From the NCBI GenBank assembly GCA_019636845.1, contig JAHBWV010000001.1:1550001-1614000 (forward strand): 64,000 nt of DNA, written 5' to 3'. A program made the position numbers and the translations under genes. The stretch is from Phycisphaeraceae bacterium (lineage in GTDB: Bacteria; Planctomycetota; Phycisphaerae; Phycisphaerales; UBA1924). Under the pieces are notes generated by a model, which worked only from the letters and a program-made list of their open reading frames with translations, ran no database searches and was not told the origin of the DNA. Below are positions 1 through 9,400 of this stretch, piece by piece (position 1 is the stretch's first letter; every line of letters begins with the position of its first letter).

Positions 1-1762
1 CTCTCCACCTCGGACTCGTCGCGGCCCGGTCGATGGCGTCGTTCCCGAAGACCCCAGCAAGATTGTCGAGAAGGACCATGGGCTCGGCGGCCATCACCAT
101 TGTCGTCAGCGCCTTCCGCATTTCGACGGGATCGTGGCTGTATGTGCTCACGGGCACGTCGTGCCCAAGGGCGATCCAGCCCGCGACCTGCACGAGCAAG
201 GTCTTACCCGCGCCGCGGATGTTCGCATCGATGAGGAAGATGGGCGCGTTGCCGATGAATGCGTGGCGAGCGACCAAGGTCAGCAGCCCCGCCAGCCACG
301 CCGCCCGGTGGGCGTCCGATGCAAACGGGAAGTCACGCACCAGGTCGAGGAGTCGCTCCATCGCCGCCGACGCATCATCAAGATTGGCCTCGTCCGGGAT
401 CACCGGGAACCCGACGTTCGGCTCGTACAGCACCTGAGTCTGGGCGTCGTATCCCGGCATCTGCACCACACTGCCGTCTGCACGGAGCACTGGCGCGGAC
501 GCAATGGCCGCAAGTGTTCGGATGCCCGGCCAGGTGCCGCGCGCGTGCACGCCCGTGACAAGCCACCCCGGCGGGTGAGCGGGAACGAAGTCTTGGGCCT
601 TCTTGTCGAACTTGAGCAGCACGACATTGCGCGTGATCACCTCGCGGAGCGTCGGCGGTTCCAGCGGAACGATGACCGATCGCGACGACTTCCCCTCGGT
701 GACATGGACCACCCGAACGAGCACGCCGCCGCGCTGGTAGACCTCCTGATCCGCCGCGAGCGATTCCACAACCTGGTCGATCACTCGGTACTCGTCGGGG
801 CCGAGTTCAACCTCAGGAAGGGGCGTGCCAGAGGCACTGACGCGCGGCGGACTCTGCCCGAAGAACTCGGTCATACCATCGAGCGCAGTGCTGATCGTCC
901 GCTCCCGGTAGTCCTCGCGATCCCACTTCTCACGCATCAGAGCCGACCCACGGAACAGCCGGTCGATCCGGTCCGGGTCCGGCCCGGCCCAGAAGGCCAG
1001 CATGGAGACGAGCGCCAGGTCCGCGGCGCTGTCGTCCCCGCCGTACTCGCTGATGTCGCCCGCGTCGTACAAGCGCGTGAACTTGCCGCCGTTGGCTGCA
1101 TCGCGCGCCCTTTGGAGCAGTGCGTTGTCATCGCCGGAGAAGCCGCCACCGGAGTTCGTCGGCGGCGGCTCTGGCTTCGGAGGAAACATCGTCGCGTACA
1201 GGTCATCCAGTTCGACCTGTCGCTCGTTGATCACCGGGCTGACGTCGTCGAGACGCAGGCCCGTGATCACGAAGAACCGCTTCTTGGAGTAGACCTCGAT
1301 CTCGTGACACCCGTGAACGTCCTTCTTGCGACACCGCTTGCCGGGTTTCTTGCCATAGCAGAGCATCTTCACACCCGAGCCGCTCGGAGATCGCTCCGCG
1401 TAGGTGTCGAACTCCTCGACCAGCACCCGTGCCTCGGGTGTCATGACCCCGTCGGCATCGATGCAGCCGTCGAGATCGACGCCGACAATCCCGATGTCCT
1501 CCCCGAGCGCAAACATCACGCCCGAGAGCGAGGGGTCTCTCGCGAGACTCGCGATCGCCTCATCGAAGGTGCCCCAGGTCGCCGGGTCTGTGCTCTTGGC
1601 GGCACCCCCCGTGTGTGGATCGATGGGGATCTTCTTGGGCTTGCCGCCTTCCCTGTTCGAAACTGCCTTCCAGCACGCCCATCGCGGCATCGTCTTCAAC
1701 TCCGCCGGGATGCACTCGGCGACGACACGAGGATCAGGATGCTGGTCGCTGGTGGCGATCAT
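1..1762 (-). CDS. NrS-1-type DNA primase-polymerase / helicase-like protein of a mobile element (3' end outside window)
   Basis: The frame opens at ATG 1762 and runs off the left edge, with about 587 codons visible. The N-terminal ~170 residues look like the primase-polymerase part of NrS-1-type phage replication proteins: a WACWK motif, a KPKKIPID motif, a VGVDLDGC motif carrying the candidate metal-binding Asp pair, and a Ser-Pro-Ser-Gly-Ser-Gly-Val motif. Around residues 260-300 there is an HBD-like helical segment (MLAFW..., then a REKWDRED motif) typical of that family. Near the left edge an RGAGKT motif resembles a Walker A loop and a VLLDN motif a Walker B strand, so a helicase/ATPase half probably follows. 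The start lies one base after the stop of the DUF1580-like gene, so the two are likely co-transcribed. The role, replication of the integrated element, is inferred from family knowledge. The missing C-terminus prevents a firmer subfamily call. Confidence 0.8.
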   Translation of the reverse strand, partial: MIATSDQHPDPRVVAECIPAELKTMPRWACWKAVSNREGGKPKKIPIDPHTGGAAKSTDPATWGTFDEAIASLARDPSLSGVMFALGEDIGIVGVDLDGCIDADGVMTPEARVLVEEFDTYAERSPSGSGVKMLCYGKKPGKRCRKKDVHGCHEIEVYSKKRFFVITGLRLDDVSPVINERQVELDDLYATMFPPKPEPPPTNSGGGFSGDDNALLQRARDAANGGKFTRLYDAGDISEYGGDDSAADLALVSMLAFWAGPDPDRIDRLFRGSALMREKWDREDYRERTISTALDGMTEFFGQSPPRVSASGTPLPEVELGPDEYRVIDQVVESLAADQEVYQRGGVLVRVVHVTEGKSSRSVIVPLEPPTLREVITRNVVLLKFDKKAQDFVPAHPPGWLVTGVHARGTWPGIRTLAAIASAPVLRADGSVVQMPGYDAQTQVLYEPNVGFPVIPDEANLDDASAAMERLLDLVRDFPFASDAHRAAWLAGLLTLVARHAFIGNAPIFLIDANIRGAGKTLLVQVAGWIALGHDVPVSTYSHDPVEMRKALTTMVMAAEPMVLLDNLAGVFGNDAIDRAATSPRWR

Positions 1763-1763
1763 C

Positions 1764-2273
1764 TCACAGTCCCTCCTGTTTGAGTGCCGCGTTGAGTTCG
1801 TCGTGACCTGTCGGTGCGGCAGGACCCGTCAGACCCGTGCAAGGGCTGGGGCTAGCAGGAGGCCGATCAAGGACGCCCTCCAAAGCCTGAACCGCCAGCG
1901 ACTCACGGGTCTCAAAGTGCTTCTGGTCGGCGGCGGCAACGGCCTCGAAGAAGGCGTGGAGCCACTCCGCAGTGGTGTACACTGTCCGACCAACGCGGAC
2001 GTGCTTGAGATAGACAGACGACCCATCGCGAGCCTTCAGGCCTTTCCGACACCACCGCCACGTCGCCGAGGCTGAAGGACGACCGGGAGCCAGGCGGGCG
2101 GCTTGCGAAAGGGAGATGTACGACGGTGCGGCGGACGGCTGAACGTCGCCGAGGTCGCCCAACCTTCGCGTTGCTTCGCCCGCAATCCCGTGATTTCGCT
2201 GGCTTCCGTTCACGCCAATATGTTCGCACGCCGTCGCGAGCGAAATGGCAGCTAACCGGCGCGCAATTTGCAA
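1764..2273 (-). CDS. DUF1580-like small DNA-binding/excisionase-like protein
   Basis: This 169-residue frame has a C-terminal half matching the planctomycete DUF1580 pattern: a Leu-Ser-Gln-Ala-Ala-Arg helix, an ATWRWCRKGLKA segment, a VRVGRTVYTT segment and an EWLHAFFE helix. That arrangement suggests a winged-helix DNA-binding fold like excisionases, which fits its place between the integrase and primase of a mobile element. The longest frame opens with TTG immediately after the stop of the upstream gene. The first ~50 residues look poorly conserved, so the true start may be an internal GTG near 2212 or a TTG further in. Regulation of excision or replication is an inference from position only. 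Confidence 0.7.
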   Translation of the reverse strand: MQIARRLAAISLATACEHIGVNGSQRNHGIAGEATRRLGDLGDVQPSAAPSYISLSQAARLAPGRPSASATWRWCRKGLKARDGSSVYLKHVRVGRTVYTTAEWLHAFFEAVAAADQKHFETRESLAVQALEGVLDRPPASPSPCTGLTGPAAPTGHDELNAALKQEGL

Positions 2274-3515
2274 CTAGATGTTGAAGCCGTTGTCCTTGAG
2301 CCGTTGACGACCCTTTTCCGTAGCGCACCACCCGCTTCGCTCCCCGAGCGGGCGTTCGACAAGCCCCTCGACCTCCAACTCCCGAAGACGACGCAGGAGC
2401 GCGTCGTACTTCGGCAAGCCCTTGGAGTTGGCGCGCAACGCAGGCTCGAAAGGGGAGAGCGAGGCCGCTACTTCGCATAGGACTGTCCAATGCACGTCCT
2501 TAAGAACGCGTTGCTTTGGAGCGCCATTCGACGATTTCGAGGTTCCCGAGACCTCGTCCTCCGTCGCACCGGTCCTTGGTGGGGCCGGCGATTCCGAACG
2601 ATCGACCACCGCTGACGCGAGGATGGCCTGAATCGCGTCGTTCAGATCGTCCACCTTCGGAGTTTCACCGTCTGCAACACGGGCCAGCGCCGCGCGGGCA
2701 GCCGTCGCATTCTCGGGGAGCAATGCAATAACAGCGACGGCTTGGGACCTCAGCACCGAGACGACTTGTCTGATGGCCGCTGTTTCCATAACGGCATCCA
2801 TGCCCGACTCGCCCAGCGTGGAGCCAGAAAGCACCCGCCTCACCACGTCCGCTCGTGCGATCCACGCGTCAGCCAACGACAGACCGGTTCTGGGCTGTTC
2901 GCGATCAACTGCGATCATGCGTACGGCACCCTCTGCAACGCCATCCTCGCCAATCACCGATGTATTGGCTTCAAGACCCCACATGGCGATACCGATGATT
3001 CCGTCGCGCCCGGGCGAGTAGTCCACGTCCTCAACAGGCCGCAGCGCGAAGTTGTCCCCTCGGATGACGAGGAGCACCCCCGGATAGACATCCGCGCCCG
3101 ACGCGCGAAACATCGCGGCCCGGGCCATCACCTCTTCTGCTTCAGGATCCGTCGGGTGCTTCGACTCGGAGTAACGCACGGCCCGGGCAAGCACCGCCCT
3201 GCCCTTATCCGAGATACGGATCTCGCGCGGCGGGTTCCAGCAGTCGTATCCCTCGGGTCGAACCCAGTTCTCCCATGGGCCAGCCAAACTCGGTTTCTGA
3301 AGTGGTGAGAACCACGTTGATTGGCTGTAGGTGATGTTCGGAGCGTCCCCCGGGTACTTCGCATTGTTGTGCGCTGTCACGTACCTCCCCTCGATGACAC
3401 CCTCAACATCGAGACAACGCAAGAGGTCAACATCGATCCACTCCGGCAGTTCATTCACAGGCCACACGTCACGCTCCGCCAGTGCCCTCAAAGCCCTCAG
3501 CTCTGTCGCGTCCAT
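2274..3515 (-). CDS. Hypothetical protein of the mobile element
   Basis: This 413-residue soluble protein does not match a family I recognise. The ATG at 3515 is preceded by a good AAAGGGG ribosome-binding site. The N-terminal ~130 residues contain two winged-helix-like stretches; an ISDKGRAVLARAVR motif reads like the end of a small DNA-binding wing. The last ~90 residues have a second such module, with an LLRRLRELEVEGLVERP motif followed by ATEKGRQRLK, which is a typical helix-turn-helix/wing pattern. Between them are a beta-rich region and a Pro/Ser-rich linker. The stop abuts the start of the next gene, and the gene follows the integrase on the same strand, so it belongs to the integrated element. 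A role in regulating the element is only a guess. Confidence 0.75.
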   Translation of the reverse strand: MDATELRALRALAERDVWPVNELPEWIDVDLLRCLDVEGVIEGRYVTAHNNAKYPGDAPNITYSQSTWFSPLQKPSLAGPWENWVRPEGYDCWNPPREIRISDKGRAVLARAVRYSESKHPTDPEAEEVMARAAMFRASGADVYPGVLLVIRGDNFALRPVEDVDYSPGRDGIIGIAMWGLEANTSVIGEDGVAEGAVRMIAVDREQPRTGLSLADAWIARADVVRRVLSGSTLGESGMDAVMETAAIRQVVSVLRSQAVAVIALLPENATAARAALARVADGETPKVDDLNDAIQAILASAVVDRSESPAPPRTGATEDEVSGTSKSSNGAPKQRVLKDVHWTVLCEVAASLSPFEPALRANSKGLPKYDALLRRLRELEVEGLVERPLGERSGWCATEKGRQRLKDNGFNI

Positions 3516-3657
3516 GCGCGTCCCCTTTCAGCAGAATCCGGCCGCATTCACAGGTTCGCGGCTCGGATTCTCCAACGTAGCGCCCGGTCAAGGGCCGGTC
3601 CAGATCAGGCAGGTCGTAGTGGGCTGAAGACGTGTCAAGCCGTCTGCCGCTGTTCAC
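3469..3657 (-). CDS. Possible small ORF coupled to the integrase stop
   Basis: A 62-codon frame opens with GTG overlapping the integrase stop as GTGA and ends inside the start of the following gene. It encodes a Cys-Glu-Cys-Gly motif and no recognisable domain. The coupling geometry is what a small real gene would show, but nothing else supports it and part of it overlaps a better-supported gene. It may be nothing more than the spacer that carries the next gene's ribosome-binding site. Confidence 0.25.
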   Translation of the reverse strand: MNSGRRLDTSSAHYDLPDLDRPLTGRYVGESEPRTCECGRILLKGDAHGRDRAEGFEGTGGA

Positions 3658-5183
3658 CCGTACGCCCTCGCCACCCGTGCCGCCGTCCCGAGGTCGCGCT
3701 CTGCGTAGATGGCGTCGGTGACCACCGCGCTCGCGTGCCCCAGGATCAGGCTCGCGGCCTCAAGCCCGTGCTCCTTCCGGATCCGCGTCGCGGCGGTGTG
3801 CCGCAATTGGTGCGGGTTCCAGCGGTGCTCACCCCGCCACCGCGCGGCCGCCGCCGCGCCCTCGTCACCGACCCGCTCGCGCCACGCCTCGGCGGTCTCG
3901 AATCTCTTCTTCCGCAGTTCCTTCGGCAAGGGGAACGCCGCGTCGCACGCACGCCAGATCGCCCTCCGGTAACTGCCCACGTCGTAGGCGTCACCCGGCG
4001 GCCGACGCGGAGCCCGCGACCGGTTGGTGCCCGGCCCATTCCCATATCCCTTGGGCGTCCTGCGGGCCTCGTGTGCCGCACGACGGCGTTCCTCTTCCGC
4101 CTCCCTGGGCGAGAAGAGCGGCGCGTCCACTGGGCGGCTGGACATGAACGGGCGCAGGATCTCCTGCGCCCGGGGCCCGAACAGGATCACTCGGGTGTGG
4201 CCCCTGTGCGCGTTCTTGTGGTCCTGCGGCTCGAAAACCCAGACCCCCTCTCCACCATCGCCCCCATCGGTCCGGATGTCGATCGCGCGGAGCCCGACCA
4301 ACTCGCCGGGCCTCGCGCCGGTCAGCAACTGCAACTCGATCAGCGCGCGGACCTGGCGCGAGCAGTGGGGGAGCGTGGCATCCAGCAGGTCCTGCGGCAC
4401 CGGCAGCACCTTCCTCCGATCATCCGCCTCGCCCCGCCTTCGCTTGATCGGGTCCTCCATCCCCAGCGCCCGCGCCACGCTCTCGTTCACCAGTTCACGA
4501 GACGCCGCCCATCTGAAGAACGCCTGCACGATGCGGACGCGCTCGTTGGTCGTACGCCTCGACCACGGCTCGCGCGGCGGGTTCGATGTAGCGTCGCCGG
4601 ACCGCATGCGCTCACGAAGCAAGCGCAGCCGGTTCGGGCCGTAGTCCTTCAGCGCCGTCGAGCCGTCCGTCATCCTGAGCAGCCGAAGCGTCACCTTGAT
4701 GGCGTTCGCCCGCTTCGGGCTGACCGTCTCCCTCACCTCCTGCCAGTAGATCAGGATCGCCGCGGCGACCGAGCCCGCGGCTCCCCCCTCACCCGATTCA
4801 TGAGCCGCCGCCCTGCGCCGCTTCATCGCGTGGAAGGTCGGCACCAGCCCGCACTCTTCGAATGTCGGCAGCACGCGGCCGCCGGATTCCCACGCCGCGA
4901 GCGCCCTGTAGTACCGCTCCCTGCTCTCCGGCGAGCCGATCTCGCCGAGCCAGTAATCTCGGCGCGCCCCCGAGCGGCTGTCGGTCAGCGTGACGACCGC
5001 CTGCCGGTACTCCGGCCGCGCCCGATACGCCGGGACCTTGGCCCTGCCACGGGCCTTGGTCGATGAACCAGCGACCTGCGCTTTTGGTACGAGAAGGTCG
5101 CAGGTTCGCGCACGCAAAACGCCCTCTTTCGAGGCGTTTTCTAACCGCTTGTGGGTGGATGTCCGCCGCTGTTTCCCGCTCAT
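3654..5183 (-). CDS. Tyrosine recombinase (integrase) of a tRNA-Pro-associated element
   Basis: This is a tyrosine recombinase that would integrate and excise the element at the left of the window. With the start at ATG 5183 (509 aa) the catalytic residues are all present: Arg291 in TGARPGEL, His458 and Arg461 in PHQLRHT, His483 in LGHAS, and Tyr493 in AIYAERDL. A core-binding SAM-like domain precedes them at about residues 140-240. The ~70 residues between the box I Arg and the box II His include an Arg/Pro-rich insertion that is not typical of XerC/D. Only the part from about residue 46 (VPAYRARPEY) looks like planctomycete integrases. The first ~45 codons read through a tRNA-like palindrome and a hairpin, so translation may start later, for example at the TTG near 5120. 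The gene ends about 130 bases before tRNA-Pro in the expected orientation for an island integrase. Confidence 0.9.
   Translation of the reverse strand: MSGKQRRTSTHKRLENASKEGVLRARTCDLLVPKAQVAGSSTKARGRAKVPAYRARPEYRQAVVTLTDSRSGARRDYWLGEIGSPESRERYYRALAAWESGGRVLPTFEECGLVPTFHAMKRRRAAAHESGEGGAAGSVAAAILIYWQEVRETVSPKRANAIKVTLRLLRMTDGSTALKDYGPNRLRLLRERMRSGDATSNPPREPWSRRTTNERVRIVQAFFRWAASRELVNESVARALGMEDPIKRRRGEADDRRKVLPVPQDLLDATLPHCSRQVRALIELQLLTGARPGELVGLRAIDIRTDGGDGGEGVWVFEPQDHKNAHRGHTRVILFGPRAQEILRPFMSSRPVDAPLFSPREAEEERRRAAHEARRTPKGYGNGPGTNRSRAPRRPPGDAYDVGSYRRAIWRACDAAFPLPKELRKKRFETAEAWRERVGDEGAAAAARWRGEHRWNPHQLRHTAATRIRKEHGLEAASLILGHASAVVTDAIYAERDLGTAARVARAYG
5065..5107. repeat. tRNA-like palindrome; candidate integrase binding or attachment sequence
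   Basis: Bases 5065-5077 and 5095-5107 are inverted copies of each other at 12 of 13 positions. The right part, 5089-5107, is also a perfect 19-base inverted copy of 5316-5334, which is the 3' anticodon stem, variable loop and T-arm of tRNA-Pro. Read on the minus strand, the left arm resembles a generic tRNA T-arm in direct orientation. The location at the 5' end of the integrase gene suggests an arm-type integrase site or a remnant attachment site. That role is inferred. Confidence 0.5.
5116..5140. terminator. Hairpin with A-tract and T-tract (terminator-like)
   Basis: An AAAACGCC arm at 5116-5123 pairs perfectly with GGCGTTTT at 5133-5140 across a short loop, giving a hairpin flanked by A and T runs. 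It could terminate transcription in either direction, for instance transcription leaving tRNA-Pro on the minus strand. If the integrase starts at 5183 the hairpin lies inside its coding region, which is one reason to suspect a later start. Confidence 0.45.
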
Positions 5184-5298
5184 TGGATGCACTCCGGAGC
5201 CGAGCGCGGTGTTACACCGCGCTGCTTTGGCGTCCAGCTGCACCGCTCGTTCCCGGGCGGGTATACGCAACTCGCGTATTCAGCGTCACTTACAGAAA

Positions 5299-5372
5299 TC
5301 GGGGTGACAGGATTTGAACCTGCGACCTTCTCGTCCCGAACGAGACGCGCTACCAAGCTGCGCTACACCCCG
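5299..5372 (-). tRNA. tRNA-Pro (anticodon CGG)
   Basis: A complete cloverleaf can be folded by eye on the minus strand: acceptor CGGGGTG paired with CACCCCG and discriminator A, D-stem GCGC/GCGC, anticodon stem TCTCG/CGAGA around a TTCGGGA loop (anticodon CGG), and T-arm GCAGG-TTCAAAT-CCTGT. No CCA is encoded. Its 3' end faces the integrase gene, the usual position for a tRNA used as an integration target. Confidence 0.95.
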
Positions 5373-5565
5373 GGTGCCTGCCGCTGCGGCATGGGGCCGC
5401 AGACGACATCTTGAACTTCGTGCGGATGATAGCCCTCGGACGCGCGGAAAGTTCGACGCCCCTGGATCTTCACACGTCTGATCCTTCGGGGTGCCGGGCG
5501 GATGCTTGCGATCCGGAATGCCGCCGGCGGGGCTGGACTATCTGGACATGTACCGGTCGGGTCGA

Positions 5566-6360
5566 TCACTCGGTCTGGAACGTGGGCTTCGTCGAGTAGA
5601 CGTTGTCGAGGATCGTGGAGGGGTCGCCATCGGCACCCGCCGAATAGAAGTATGGGCGGTTGTTGGGGCAGATGCCCCCGTCGCCGTCCGCCGGGCGTTT
5701 TGTTGAGACCTCCGGTATGCGGTTTCGGCGGACACGATTGAACGCGAAGGATTCGCTGGATCCGATCGACACCAGGTCTGCGAGGTCCACGCCGCCAGTG
5801 GTTGATGTCGAGGTTGTTGTGATCACCCCATCGAAGGTCGGATGGACATACCGCAGCGGGCGACCCCATCCGTCAAAGACGGTTGTGAGCGGAGGCTGGC
5901 CCCATGCCGGGTATGAACCTGTTGAATCGAGTGTCGGTGCGAACTGCTTCACGACGTTGGTTGCAAGGCCGGAGATCGTGGCATTGACGGAAGAGACGTC
6001 CCTCATCTGGTAGACGTACCACCCGACAGAGTTCACCATCTCATCGTTGAACGATTCACCGCGCCGGACATCCGAGACCGGCTGCCATCGGATCGAGCCA
6101 GAGGTCGCGTCGGGATGCTCGACAAGCGGGTTCGGGATCTTGTCTCCCGTATCCGCGATGTACGAAGTCAACGAGGTGTCGAGAGTCCTCACGATGTTGC
6201 TCGTCAGCGTCTCTCTCCCCGATGACAGCACCTTGCTGCCGACCGCGAGCGAGATCGTGATCAGGAGCGAGATGACGGCGATGACGATCAGAAGCTCCAG
6301 GAGCGTGAAGCCGCTTCTGGACGAGCGATCGACGCGGGTCGGGGTATGAGTGACGTTCAT
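5566..6360 (-). CDS. Type II secretion / type IV-pilus-like pseudopilin (prepilin with N-terminal methylation motif)
   Basis: The 264-residue protein starts at ATG 6360, behind a GAGG ribosome-binding site, with a short basic leader. The cleavage motif G-FTLLELLIVIAV follows and then a ~20-residue hydrophobic helix, so a prepilin peptidase should cut after Gly and leave an N-terminal Phe with Glu at +5. The rest is a periplasmic domain with a DGWGRPLRY motif typical of GspG/GspH-like pseudopilins. It ends in a segment resembling the calcium-site loop of major pseudopilins (SAGADGDPSTILDN). No other secretion genes are adjacent, and secA follows on the same strand about 107 bases away. Membership of a general secretion pathway pseudopilus is inferred from family. 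Confidence 0.85.
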   Translation of the reverse strand: MNVTHTPTRVDRSSRSGFTLLELLIVIAVISLLITISLAVGSKVLSSGRETLTSNIVRTLDTSLTSYIADTGDKIPNPLVEHPDATSGSIRWQPVSDVRRGESFNDEMVNSVGWYVYQMRDVSSVNATISGLATNVVKQFAPTLDSTGSYPAWGQPPLTTVFDGWGRPLRYVHPTFDGVITTTSTSTTGGVDLADLVSIGSSESFAFNRVRRNRIPEVSTKRPADGDGGICPNNRPYFYSAGADGDPSTILDNVYSTKPTFQTE

Positions 6361-6467
6361 AGGCAGCCCTCGATCATGTGCGGAGCGACATCCTAAGGCG
6401 GCCCACCCGTCCACGGATGTGATACGTCGGACCCGACCGGCCGGATCCGCTCTTCTGCGGGTTCTGG

Positions 6468-9400
6468 TCATCCGTCCAGCCCCGGGCCGGTGATGCCGCC
6501 CGGCCCCATGGCAGGGCCTCGTGCGGCCGGCGGTGCGGCTGCGGGGCCACGCGAGCCGCCCAATGGGGGCATGGCCGGCCCGCCCTTGGATTGAACAACA
6601 TGCCCGAGCAGGGATGCCGCGCTGACCCTTGCCTTGAAGATGTAGTCAGAGACTCGCTCCCGCACATCGCTGAGCATGGTGTTAAACAGCGCGGAGCCGT
6701 CTCGCTTGTACGCGATCCTGGGATCCTGCTGGCTGAACGCGCGGAAGCCGATCGCGTCCCGCAATTGATCCATCGCGTAGAGATGGTCACGCCACGTCTG
6801 ATCGAGGATGTCCAGCACGATCGTGCGCTCAAGGTTCACGAGCTCGGCTCGCTGCACGTTCTCGATGAGCGCCCGCACCGCGTCGGGACGTTCATCTGGC
6901 GACAGGTACTTCAGGTTCTCGGGCAGGAATCCGCCGTACTTCGCTTTCAGGTGCGCATCCAGCTCGTCATCGGTCTTGAACGCCATCGCCTCATCAATGT
7001 CCTTCTGGAGCTGATCACGCTCGACAAACGCCTTTGATTGTTCGAGAAGCATGTCTCTCACCTTCGGGGGCGGCGTGCTCTTCAGGGTGTCTGCTGTCCA
7101 ATCGACGCCGAAGCGGCGTCGTGCCCAGCCCGCCAATGCCTCGAGGGCCTGGAGCGGGCCTCGCTGTGCCGCCATCATCGTGATTTCCATGCGGAACTCA
7201 ACCGGGTAGTTGATCTCACGCTCTCGATACATCTCGGATACTCGGGCCATGATCGCGTCGCGAGCGGAGGAGTTCTCAGACTCTTCCGCTTTCACGATCT
7301 CTTCGGCGGAGATCTCGATCCCGAACTTGTTGAGCGCCCATGTGGCGAGTGTCTTTGCGCCGTAGTCCGGGGCGAAGAACGCATCGAGTCCGCTGAGATC
7401 GGTCTCCTCGATCTTTGCCTGAGCCGCGACGGAGAGGCGTTCCTGGATCGCGCGTCGGACCTCGGCCGTCGGTTCCTTCACTTCTTCCGGGGCGATCTCA
7501 ACGCCGAAGCGGTTGCTTGCCCATCGGATGAGGCCCGCAGAGTCGAAGTCCATCTCGACATCCGATCCCTCTGTGGGCATGTATTCGCCGAGCGTGACGG
7601 TGATCACGGTGTTCGCGTCCGCAACTGCTTCGCGTCGGCACAGGATCTCGATCTCGTTCTTGTCCTTGCCGCGGAGGCGATCGGGCGGGATCTCGCAAGT
7701 GAGTTTCTGGCCTGCGAAGGTTGCGGCGCACTGTGACGCGTAGTGCTTGTCAAGATACTCATCGCATGCGTCTTCGACGACGCCCTCCAGGTACTCGAAG
7801 ATGAGACCCTTGACGTCGCGCCCGTCGAGCACGCGCTGGCGCAGCCCGTAGAAGGTCTGGCGCTGGTGTTCCATCACCTCGTCATACTCGAGGATGTTCT
7901 TGCGGATCTGGAAGTTCCGTTCTTCGACCTTTCGCTGGGCTCGCTCGACGCTCTTGTTCAGCATCGGGTGCTCGATAGCGTCTCCTTCACGCATGCCCAT
8001 GCGGGCGAGGATTCGCATCGTTGTCTCGCCCGCGAACATCTTCATCAGGTCGTCGTCGAGCGCGACATAGAAGCGGCTCGATCCCTTGTCGCCCTGTCGC
8101 CCGGAGCGGCCTCGGAGCTGGTTGTCGATGCGGCGTGACTCGTGACGCTCGGTGCCGATCACGTGCAGGCCGCCCAGGTCCTCGATGCTCGTGAACCAGC
8201 GGATGCGATGCAGCAGGAACCTACCGCTGGCATCGAGCTCTCTTCGGAGAGATTCGGCGTCCATCGACGCGGCCTGTTTCTCGTCGATCATCGTGTACTT
8301 CGTTGCCCAGTGGCGAAGGAGACGGAGTTCCAGCTCCTCGAACGGGGCCTGCTCGGCGTCCTGCTTGCGCATCTCGAGATCGGTCTGCGAGACCTTTCGG
8401 TAGATGCCTTCGCGGAGCTGTTCGTCCGTGGACTCGATCGTTACGGTTCTCGGGCAGATGCCTCGCTTGAGCCAGTGCTCCAGCTGGGCCTCGCGTGTGA
8501 GCGTGCCGAGCTTGATGTCCGTGCCGCGCCCGGCCATGTTTGTTGCGATCATGACCTGTCCGAGTTGTCCGGCGTTCTCGACGATGTGCGCTTCGCGTTC
8601 GTGCTGCTTGGCGTTCAGGACGTCGTGTTTCACGCCGTGACGACGGGTGAGCATCTGCGAGAGCAGCTCGCTCTTCTCAACGCTGGTCGTGCCGACCAGT
8701 ATCGGACGGCCTACATCGTTGAACGCTTTGATCTCGTCGACGATCGCGTTCCACTTGTCCTTGCCGGTGAGATAGACGGTGTCGTTGAAGTCGCGGCGTA
8801 CGACCTGCCTGTTCGTCGGGATAGCGACGACGTCCAGCTTGTAGATGTCGTGGAACTCTTGGGCTTCGGTGTCGGCCGTGCCCGTCATGCCTGCGAGCCG
8901 CTTGTACATCTTGAAGAAGTTCTGGATCGTGATCGTCGCGACTGTCTGCGTCTCCTGTTTGATCTGGACCTTCTCCTTGCACTCGATCGCCTGGTGCAGA
9001 CCGTCAGACCACTGGCGTCCGATCATCGGCCGCCCGGTGTTCACGTCGACGATCACGATGCTCGGCTCTGGGCGTCCGGTCTGGGCGTTCTGGACGTCCA
9101 TCACGATGTAGTCGCGATCGCGGTAGTACACCGCGTGAGCCCGGAGCGATTGCTCCAGGAGGTGGGGGACATCCATGTTCTCGCCGACGTAGAAAGAGCC
9201 GATGTTCGCCACACGCTGCGCCTCTGCGACGCCGTCATGCGTCACGTGGCAGCTCTTCCTCTCGAGGTGGAGCTCGTAGTACTGGGTGTGGCGATCGCGG
9301 GCTTGCTCCAATCGCGGGAGTTCTTCCTTCGCGGCGGCGAGCTGCTTCTGAAGCTCGGGGATCTGCCCCTTGTCGCGCACCTGCCGGATGTCACCCTCGA

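Noticed and set aside
134-1783. A 549-codon plus-strand frame at the left end.
   Set aside because: It is antisense to the primase-polymerase gene, whose motifs are clear on the minus strand. The plus-strand product is Arg/His-rich and lacks any motif.
3321-5066. A 581-codon plus-strand frame over the integrase.
   Set aside because: The minus-strand integrase has all five catalytic residues; the plus-strand product is low-complexity Arg/Pro/His.
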